A stretch of DNA of 64,000 nt, taken from Kalaharituber pfeilii (Eukaryota; Ascomycota; Pezizomycetes; Pezizales; Pezizaceae). The translations under genes and the position numbers were made by a program. This document shows positions 55,986 to 64,000 of the stretch, piece by piece. Location: contig WHUZ01000026.1 in assembly GCA_015179045.1 (NCBI GenBank), forward strand, positions 310,001 to 374,000. The letters are read 5' to 3'. Each line of letters starts with the position of its first letter. Position 1 is the first letter of the stretch. The notes under the pieces are model-generated. The model was not told where the DNA came from and did not search any database. It saw nothing but the letters and a program-made list of their open reading frames with translations.

Positions 55986-57099
55986 TGAAGAGGTGTAGCA
56001 AGTTTGGTTGTGACTGCACTAATACCCACAGAGTACCAATGTCAAACTCTTGTGAACATTTTGCCTATTTCGGTAAAGGTAATACTAGGTATTTATGCAA
56101 AGAAGAAGATGAATAGGAACTATCTAAAACCATGAAATGGCAATATATGTATAGGAAGATATTTTCTGAATAGCTTACAGTACTGGCTGCTGATTTGGGC
56201 ACATGAGTGCTAAATCTGCGAGGCCTACAGTAGCAGTCCTAGAAGAACAATACATCTCAGATCGCTTATCTGCCGCACCTCCTCTCATATGTGGCATGTG
56301 AGTAATGATATAAAAAAAAATAAAAATCTCATATGCGGCACTTCCAACTACAACTTCTTATACGTAGGACTCAATCCAAGTATTGAATATCCTCCGGGGC
56401 TCACTCGTAAAAAGAATAAATTATCGTAATAAAACGAAAACCATGCAAAAGAACGAAAACAAGAAAACACATGAGAGTAGTCAACTTACCAGCGAGTAAT
56501 TTGCTTTATCCGGGAAAGGACAGCTATCCAAGGGCTGTCAAAGGTGTTGAACGTCCTGTTGAGCCTGCGGCTGAACCTGAGACTGCTGAAAGCCTGTTCA
56601 AGCAGCTGCTGACGGGGCTGTCGGAGGGGTTGTCGAAGGGGGGAGTGGGACGGTGGGCGGTGGGGTTGAACGGGGAAGTGGGCATAAGAGGACGGAACTG
56701 ACCTCTAGCTTTGTGAAGTGGTTTCTCTGTTGTCGGCACATGAGTGATATGAGGATGTCACAACCTCATGAGGCTATCAGTTTAAATGCATGCCTATAGC
56801 TACAATCTTTTTGCTGATGATCATTTATGAATGCAAGTATCCTAATCATTCGAAAGGAAGACTATACTACAAGAAACGGAGCTCCTGATGAAATGGGCAA
56901 ACTTGACGACGGGGACAATTAGAAGATGGTGGATAAGCTGCAGAGGACAACAACAATGGCAGAGCAATTCATGGGGGAAGCAGAAGAGAGCACCCGAGGG
57001 GGTCTGAAATACACTTAGGAGCGTTGTAGAGAGATGCAACCCTACGGAGGCTTCCTTTGGCATAGCAGCAATGAAGATAATCTTCTGAAAGCGTCTTAG
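55986..57099. other. Unassigned DNA with one minimal tail insertion
   Basis: Contains the 30-bp H insertion at 56297. A short frame at 56471-56701 has Pro/Glu and Gly/Leu stretches but no recognised domain. Confidence 0.4.
56297..56326 (+). mobile_element. Minimal H insertion of 30 bp (half hairpin plus poly(A))
   Basis: The inserted bases are only the 3' arm of the H outer stem, the 'taatgatat' linker and an A-rich run. The flanks TCTCATATGTGGCA (56283-56296) and TCTCATATGCGGCA (56327-56340) match in 13 of 14. The GGCA at the left junction equals the H tail at that point, suggesting priming or repair by microhomology. Confidence 0.75.
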
Positions 57100-58276
57100 C
57101 CTAGTGCTGCTGCTGGGGCGGGCCTCGTATACACTGCACAACGGCCTTTACGGCCTCTCGTAAGAAGTTTGTGCCAGTGAAAAATAGGAGAACACCATAC
57201 AATAATTGTAGATATGTGTTGATGAGGATCAAGAGTAGCATACTGCACATATGGTAGTGGTCAGCTAAAAATTTAGAAAAATGAATATGAAAGGGAAGCT
57301 CTGGGGAGCTTTCTTACGTGGACTCGGACATGGTTAGAGCACAGTAGAATATAAAAATAAAATAAAAGCCGCCAGTCACAGATAATACGATGACTGACCA
57401 GAGTTGAAGAGGGGGAGAAGAGGCGGGGAGGGACAGGCCAGGTGCATTTAAAGCCCCTATCTGTCTGAAAGGTTGATCGCAGTTTCCTGGTTTGGATACG
57501 GTGTTCCCTGCCTCCAGGTCCTGAGGGGCTTCTTGTGCAGGTTCTGGTAGCTGCGTATGCATTTGGTAGCCGAAGTACTATGGCAATGGAAGTATGTAAA
57601 GTACCGGTGTTGGAATTTGCGTAGTATAGCACACGGTTATTATATATTACTCGCAAGCATCCGTGGACCCCAAGGCAAGGGTAAGCACAAGGGATGCTTA
57701 CAGATATCAGTAATAAAGTTCTGAGCTAAGCTTTGAAGCAGAGCAAATCTCGGTTCCATGTTATTATGCTTTTTCTCTCGCGATATCATGGAATAAGGCA
57801 AGACTGGTCGAGGAGGGAAAGAAGACCAGTTCGGTGGCCGTATACTTGGAGAAGCCGATCGAGGTGGAGAAAGTGAGACTGGGAGGACGTTGGATGAGAG
57901 TGGACCAGTATGAATGGGACAGGGGACGGAAGTAGGATGGAGAGACTGGCACTCTGAGGAAGGTTTCGTCCCGCAGCACGTAGGCTCACCGCGGGATCCA
58001 CATGTATCTAGTTGAGGTTTTTTCTTTTTCTTTCAGTTAATTTAAACATCTCCATAGCCCACTGGGCGGCACGCGATTATTGATATTAAAAAAAAAAAAA
58101 AAAAAAAATCGCGATATCATAATTAAGGGGCTCTGGTTGATGCAGCCATTGGAGATATTGAGTCATAGGATTTGTCAAGAGCACTGGAATATGTCCTCTA
58201 ATCCAACTCTAAGCTCTGGACCTATATCTAAGAGGCTACATCCCATAGGCAGGCATATCAATCAACCAAACAGGCT
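57100..58276. repeat. Repeat family R, copy E, split by an H insertion
   Basis: The R body runs from 'ctgctggggcgggcc' to 57777 and resumes at 58121, ending 'caaccaaacaggct' at 58276 as in copy B. The minus strand again encodes ELPFHIHFSKFLADHYHM and INTYLQLLYGVLLFF. Confidence 0.8.
57790..58108 (+). mobile_element. H insertion with ORF1 fragment fused to the 3' tail
   Basis: It is flanked by a perfect 12-bp duplication (TCGCGATATCAT at 57778-57789 and 58109-58120). The 5' part encodes GKKTSSVAVYLEKPIEVEK and GGRWMRVDQYEWDRG, an ORF1 segment of the H LINE. It then joins, without any ORF2 sequence, to the 3' UTR, H hairpin and poly(A). It is an internally deleted, non-autonomous derivative. 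Confidence 0.82.
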
Positions 58277-59333
58277 AATGAAGAATGTGCTCATAGTTAT
58301 CGGTTGACCTTGGTAGTTTTAGGTCAGCAAGATATTATTTCAGGTGACAAATATCTTTCACGGGGGTCTTGGACTAGCGACTACAGAAAGCATTGTCGTC
58401 AATTATTGCAGGGAGTGCATTCATATTATGCACTCTAGCATAGTGCACACACTCCCTGGTGTTTCTTGTTTCAGCTGCGTTGTTATTCAACTACAAAGGA
58501 AATAAATAGAAGCGACGGTCGAGACATACAGGGAACGGGAATGAAGCCTGAATGTATGGCGCAACATGTATGGAATGAGAATTGAGATTAATTTGTCACT
58601 ACTCTAGGTGGAATTAAGTGGAACATGAAACAAAGAAACAAAGACACCAGAATATGATATATGTTGGGTGGCGATGCTTAGAAAGGAGATGCATAGAAAG
58701 TCACTGGAGAGATGCATGGGTTTTGTACTCGTATGATACATAAGTCGAGACACGTGCACTCAGTCCTGAGCTACTGCAGATTTCATCACCGATGCTAACA
58801 AATCGGACAGAAAACGGTAGATTTTACCGTCCGGCTTGGGAACACTGGATGTAAAGAATACTCTGTACTAGTCTTGTAAACCCTGTACTTTACATACATC
58901 AACAAATTTTCAGCGTAATGAGCTTCACATTCAGATCGCAGTGTGCACTCCTGGATCGGCAGACATACTGAGTATGCGGCTGATGCCAAGCATAATCTCT
59001 TTTTTTTTTTTTTTTTCTTTGTGTTCTTAACAACCGAATGAGGCTCTCTTTGGTAGCTCAGCAGTCTGGTCGCTTTGGTAGTCGTCAAGGTGGAGTCCAC
59101 AATTGGCATAGTCAAGCACGCAGCTTGCCAATGATTGCTTGAGGATAGCAGGGGGTAGGTACAAATCACAATGTAGAGAAAAAAAAAATGCGGGGTTACG
59201 AATAATTGTAAGGTAACAATCATCAATCGCCATCGCTTACAACATCCTCAACGTGAAATCAAGGCTCCTTCATCGAAGCTCTCACCGTCACTATCACGTC
59301 GTCTCTCATAAGCGCTGAAACAAGTAATTCCAA
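58277..59333. other. Upstream region of the NLR gene
   Basis: No coding sequence was recognised. There is an inverted repeat at 58409-58458 and a T-run at 58999-59016. The last 100 bases are AT-balanced with no clear TATA element. Confidence 0.4.
58409..58458. other. Inverted repeat, 9-bp arms
   Basis: CAGGGAGTG at 58409-58417 pairs with CACTCCCTG at 58450-58458. Inside, GTGCA/TGCAC elements can form a second fold. It is a possible foldback or small transposon relic. Confidence 0.6.
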
Positions 59334-62300
59334 ATGGGTAAAAATGATCCCAAAAAGCAAATGGGGTTCCGTGAAAGAGTTAGCAGATTTGGGGAAAAGC
59401 TTGGCATTGGGTCAGTTTTCAAACACAACGGCGATTTACTTCTGCTCAGGCTAACTTCTGCCACTCCATAGAGGCTCACCTCGATCGAGATCTCCTGCCG
59501 GAAATATTGGGGGGGGTGCAAGGGCTTCTAGCGCTCCTCCCTCAACAGATAGGCTCTTGCATACCCCCCCAGGCGCTCAAACAGGGCAGGCACAAGTATC
59601 AGTGAGCCCAGTTACTGCTCCCGCACCACCCCCGATATTCCAGATACAAAATGTGGATGCCGCCTCAGTATCCGGTTCAGCGCATTCACCGATTGCAAAG
59701 GAACTATCGGGGCCGCCGCAAACTCCTCAGCAGAATTTACAAAATACGAAAATACGTGATAATATCGAAGATGTAATCAAGGAGTTTCGGTCTGCTAAAG
59801 CCAATATCGAAAAAAAGCAATGGAAATACACCAACAGGCATGGGGAGAGCGTTGTCGTAGTGGAGCGGATAGGGCAGATGCTTGCAGGGATGCAGAAGTA
59901 TGCAACTATAGTCGATATAGCAATACAGCATAGCCCTGAAACCACTGCTCTTGTATGGGCTGGTGTTAGATTTATTTTGCAAGTTAGTCAAAAATTTTCC
60001 TCCCATGGAGCTTTCGCTAATAGAATAGGTTGCACTTAATCGTGTCGAATTAATGGAAAACCTGGAACTTGCAATGGCAACGATTATTGACAAGATGGCC
60101 ACTTGTGAATTTTATGCTCACATCTATATGACAGCATCGTTGGAGGTCACATTGCATTCAGACTTAACTGAGGATTTTAAATGCAAGTTGGGTTCTGCTC
60201 TGGATGAACTACATGATGCGATTTCAAAGTTTACATTTGAAGTACAAAAATACTTTGGTAGCTCAGCATCCTGTAGGATAATTCAACTCAGTTTGGGTTG
60301 GTTTGAGTTTCGCTAATAACAAATTTAGGGGCAAGGAAGGTTGGGAATCTTTTCACGCCTTTCTCAATATCAATGAAGCCATTTCTTGATGATATGACTA
60401 GCAAGGAGAAGGTTGTTCGGGAGTGTGCAGATATGGCTACTATGGAAAGGGTAATGGGTAAGAACGCTATGTGAGTCCCGTAGGTATAGGCAAATTTTCT
60501 AATGAGAATAGAGAGTTCCAATGATCTTAAACGAATGGAGGGTCTTCTAAATGATATCAAAGGGGAGCTGAAAGTTTTGTCCACGCTAGGCAGTGAGTGC
60601 ACAATTATATTAATTTTGGTCGTAAGAAATGGTTACACAATTAATGCTAATTGTAATAAATAAAAAGCAGATATCTCTACGAAAGTGGATGAAAACCTTG
60701 CAGCGACTAGGGATATTAAGGATATGTTAACTACACTTGGTATGTTTTTGCTTACCTTTCGCTGGTCGCTTTTTTAACGTAAATTAGTATCAAACCAACG
60801 TGAAACAACCGTTTGGAGAACCTTACATTCGGACTTTGAGCAGCTTAAGAAGAACTATCTAGCCAATCATAAGCTGGAGGAGTTCGAGCTTGACCTCTAT
60901 ATCCCGGCTGAAGGAATGACACATCCACATGATAGCAAGCGCTTTGACCTACTGGCAGCTGTTCTGGAATTCCTTTCGGATGCCGTGCCACAAAAGATTT
61001 GCTTGATTCAAGGTGCCGCTGGATCCGGAAAATCAACGTTCAACCATCACCTTGCACGACAGCTATGGTCTGCGTATGGCAAAGCTTCCAATCAAGAAAC
61101 TGCAGTGGTTCCTATTTTTATTTCACTCTTTAAAGTGTATACATCGGGAACCCACAGTCGAGACCTAATAGCTCCTTTCTTTGCTAAGCAAGGTTTTCAT
61201 GAAGACCAAATAGACCTCATTCGACATCAACGGCAGTTTGTGTTTATCTTGGATGGTTATGATGAAATTGAGAGACGAGACCGCAACTTTTATACCGAAA
61301 GCGAGTTCGATACGTGGAATGCTAAAGTGGTCATTACCAGTCGACCTGAATACTTGCTCTCTGGGTATCAGAGCAAGTTTTACCCCCGTGGTCAGCCACA
61401 ACTATTGCAAGAATACTACCTCGCACCATTTTCGAAGTCAAGCATCCAAAGATACATTTCACAATATGTGAAGGTTAGACCTGGTCACTCAATCGAGGAG
61501 TACGAACAGTATATACTGAAGCCTGATGTTTGCGCCTTAGTCAGCAACCCTTTCCTACTCAAAATGACTATGACTGTGAAACCAGCTCATAGTAAAGACA
61601 AACTCAAGCGCGGAGATTTATACTCTCGATTTATTAATTATTGGATTGATCAGGCAAGGGAACGTTTGGATAATATTCAACTACCAGGAAGCCAGCGTGA
61701 TGCATATACCCAGTTAACCGATATCAACTTTACCTTCCAAGCACGATGCTTTTGCCAACAGTTTGCACTAACTCTCTATCATTGTCAGGCATTAGAAGCA
61801 ACCTACATGCCTGTTAGTCTGTTCTCCAATCCTATGCCACCAGAGCAGTCGATCTGGAAAAGCTTTCTAGCAGATGAGGATATCAAAATGCAAATTTTGC
61901 GCCTCAGTTCGCCGCTGATTCGACAGAAGAATACATACCGATTTTTACACAAGTCACTACGGGACTGTTTGGTAGCTGAAGTAATCTGGGAGGATGAGGC
62001 ATTGAAAGAGTGTAAAGCCAATGCACTAATCAATGAGTTTCATCTGGTCGATGATCCTGGTGTTCTTGATTTCATTGTTGAAAAAGCATGGCTATTGCAA
62101 AATAATCTTTTGGCCCTAGTCGAGCAATCAAAAGTTGATGCTAGTTTTGCCCAGGCAGCAGCAAATGCAATTACGATTCTTGTTAGATCTGGTAAGAGCT
62201 TTGGGGGTTATAATTTGCGTGGTATAAGGATCCCAGGAGCAGATCTAAGTGGTGGTTGCTTTGGCCGAGCACAACTGCAAAATGCAGACCTACGTCGGGT

Positions 62301-63410
62301 TCGTATATTTCAACTATAACTTGTTACTCATGACCAACTTAATTAGCTAATACCATGGTGAATAAGCAGGTTCGTATGCAGCAAACCTTATTTAATAATG
62401 CAGACTTGAGTAAAGCTTGCATGAGCTTTGTATCGTTTGGAGAAAGGCCTTTCATACAGCTAGGCCAGGAGGTAAGAAGTATCGCCTTCTCGCCTGACGG
62501 CCAGCTGCTTGCCTCTAGCAGTGGCGATCGCTCTATACGGCTAGTTGCCTCTGGCAGTGACGATCGCTCTAGTTACGATCGCTCTAGCTCTATACGGCTA
62601 TGGTCAGTTCAGCGTCAAGCGGCGATCTATGCCTTCAACGGCCATAGCGACTCGGTAAGCAGTGTCGCCTTCTCGCCTGACGGCCAGCTGCTTGCCTCTG
62701 GCAGTTACGATCGCTCTATACGGCTATGGTCAGTTCAGCGTCAAGCGGCGATCTATACCTTTAACGGCCATAGCGCCTGGGTAAGAAGTGTCGCCTTCTC
62801 GCCTGACGGCCAGCTGCTTGCCTCTGGCAGTCACGATCGCTCTATACGGCTATGGTCAGTTCAGCGTCAAGCGGCGATCTATACCTTCAACGGCCATAGC
62901 GACTCGGTAAGCAGTGTCGCCTTCTCGCCTGACGGCCAGCTGCTTGCCTCTGGCAGTGACGATCGCTCTATACGGCTATGGTCAGTTCAGCGTCAAGAGG
63001 CGATCTATACCTTCAACGGCCATAGCGCCTCGGTAAGCAGTGTCGCCTTCTCGCCTGACGGCCAGCTGCTTGCCTCTGGCAGTGGCGATCGCTCTATACG
63101 GCTATGGTCAGTTCAGCGTCAAGCGGCGATCTATACCTTCAACGGCCATAGCGACTCGGTAAGCAGTGTCGCCTTCTCGCCTGACGGCCAGCTGCTTGCC
63201 TCTGGCAGTGACGATCGCTCTATACGGCTATGGTCAGTTCAGCGTCAAGCGGCGATCTATACCTTCAACGGCCATAGCGCCTCGGTAAGCAGTGTCGCCT
63301 TCTCGCCTGACGGCCAGCTGCTTGCCTCTGGCAGTTACGATCGCTCTATACGGCTATGGTCAGTTCAGCGTCAAGCGGCGATCTATACCTTCAACGGCCC
63401 CATGCCTTGA
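59334..63410 (+). CDS. NLR-type STAND protein: DUF7708-like, NACHT, pentapeptide, seven WD40
   Basis: Eight exons fit: 59334-59410, 59472-59982, 60029-60272, 60329-60450, 60514-60592, 60671-60739, 60788-62298, 62370-63410. All seven introns have GT/AG ends and are 46-78 bp. All phases agree and give 1217 residues. The N-terminus is MGFRERVSRFGEKLGIG, then a Ser/Pro linker. A DUF7708-like region follows (QWKYTNRHGESVVV..., ALVWAGVRFILQ). The NACHT domain has Walker A GAAGSGKS (about residue 443), Walker B FVFILDGYDE (about 518-528) and VVITSRPEYL. A short pentapeptide stretch spans the last intron (ADLSGGCFGRAQLQNADLRR, NNADLSKA). Seven WD40 repeats of 42 residues (VAFSPDGQLLASGS.DRSIRLW) end the protein. 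Relatives act as cytosolic sensors of non-self or in heterokaryon incompatibility, with repeats as the ligand-sensing part. The ATG lies in CCAAATGG. The target is unknown. A LINE starts 41 bp after the stop. Confidence 0.88.
62472..63405 (+). repeat. 126-bp WD40 coding repeats, near identical
   Basis: Units start at 62472 (183 bp, with a 57-bp excess) and then every 126 bp at 62655, 62781, 62907, 63033, 63159 and 63285. Differences are confined to a few codons: Tyr/His/Asp/Gly before DRS, Asp/Ala after GHS, Ser/Trp and Ser/Arg in the next strand, and one Ala/Glu. Confidence 0.95.
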
Positions 63411-63451
63411 CCCAGATTGTTATCTATTTTTGGGTATTGAAGCGGTGAAGA

Positions 63452-64000
63452 TTTTTTTTTTTTTTTTTATAATATATCATTACTCGCGTGCCGCCCTGGG
63501 GGCTATGGCGAGGTTATATACATAAGGAATAGAAATAATAGAAACTGCCCGTGTCCCCGCCCATGTACGAAAGGTAATGATGAAAGGAGAAAAACGGTAG
63601 GCGTACTCAGAGTGAAATTGAAAATGAAAATGAGTTCCCGTGCTATTCTCTCGCCCATGCTAGCATCTTCACCAAGGGGTCCTCGCCGTCTTCTTTTCCC
63701 CGGCTCCTGATCTCCGCCTCCCCCCCCCCCCCCGGATATGGGCCGTTGTCTCTGCTTCTTCCCCACACCAGCGACACTCCGGGCTCTCCGCCTTATTTAT
63801 TTGGAATCTCCAGGAGTTGAGCCCTTTCCGCCTAGCAATCCCCCCAGAGTACCGGTTAACCTCCCCAGGCGTTGGAATGGTGTGTAGCTCAGACCCAATC
63901 TGTCTAAGCGGCGAAGAGATAAAACCCCACATGTAATGCAACGCAACTGCTCTGGCCCACCGACGAACACTTTTCGGTTCGCGAATCGGCCGGTGCCGTG
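63452..64000 (-). mobile_element. Minus-strand H LINE 3' end running off the window
   Basis: T-run (63452-63468), reversed H hairpin (CTCGC/GCGAG, GCCC/GGGC, loop CCA) and 3' UTR. Then, on minus, the ORF2 C-terminus follows with IARRKGLNSWRFQINKAESP and the CCHC finger ECRWCGEEAETTAHI. A run of 14 C (63720-63734) breaks the frame right after the finger. The 5' end lies beyond the window. Confidence 0.82.

Noticed and set aside
59040..59100. tRNA-like A-box sequence 'tggtagctcagcagtctgg'
   Set aside because: No cloverleaf and no proper B box could be built. A similar string at 60253 lies in the NLR coding sequence, so it is coincidence.
62520..63350. GCGATCGC-like octamers in the WD40 repeats suggesting transfer from cyanobacteria, where that motif is abundant
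   Set aside because: The motif depends on one Gly codon before DRS and is simply repeated with the unit. The gene has seven fungal-type introns and a DUF7708-like N-terminus, so recent transfer is not supported.

Overview
This window looks like nuclear DNA from a filamentous ascomycete (Pezizomycotina; Leotiomycetes is only a guess). The reasons are short GT-AG introns of 46-87 nt, an AA9 lytic polysaccharide monooxygenase relic, a STAND/NLR gene of the NACHT-WD40 kind, an Rnh1-like fungal RNase H protein, Tad1-like LINE fragments, and Tc1/mariner and pogo/Fot1 transposase relics. There are no bacterial operons, ribosome binding sites or CRISPR arrays.

Layout. 1-6.2 kb is gene-poor and holds very decayed repeat copies. 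6.2-34 kb is the gene-bearing part. It holds a tail-anchored membrane protein (7.55 kb), an unknown basic protein (11.6-12.4 kb, minus), tRNA-Gly(UCC) (12.9 kb, minus), a 2-oxoglutarate/Fe(II) oxygenase with one frameshift (13.9-14.8 kb), and a secreted protein with a long VPVVQQVE-type repeat (15.9-18.2 kb). It also holds a decayed AA9 LPMO (22.7-23.5 kb, minus) and two long disordered proteins (27.7-29.6 kb, minus; 31.9-33.7 kb, minus, two exons). From about 35 kb the window becomes a repeat graveyard with nested insertions: a Tc1/mariner relic, five recent copies of an unclassified ~1 kb repeat (called R here), a solo LTR, Copia and Gypsy relics, a pogo relic and many LINE fragments. One Rnh1-like gene (46.1-47.2 kb, minus) sits inside it. 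At 59.3-63.4 kb is a complete eight-exon NLR gene (DUF7708-like, NACHT, pentapeptide, seven near-identical WD40 repeats). A LINE copy lies 41 bp past its stop codon and runs off the window edge.

The most unusual signal is two LINE 3'-tail families, called H and K here. Each ends in a compact hairpin, a short AT-rich linker and poly(A). Long copies carry LINE coding sequence (RNase H, CCHC finger) upstream of the tail. At least eight insertions, however, consist of little more than hairpin plus poly(A), 30-75 bp in all, and most have clear target-site duplications. Most of them start almost exactly at the 5' base of the hairpin, and the H outer stem shows a compensatory C:G to T:A change. Some are validated by empty sites in other repeat copies. 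They behave like miniature tail-only retroposons. Nested insertions give a relative timeline: a minus H LINE interrupted by a plus H LINE, itself interrupted by a young K LINE with a perfect 15-bp duplication.

No gene symbols are given because no gene could be tied to one named locus. All domain calls come from reading motifs by eye; no database search was run.
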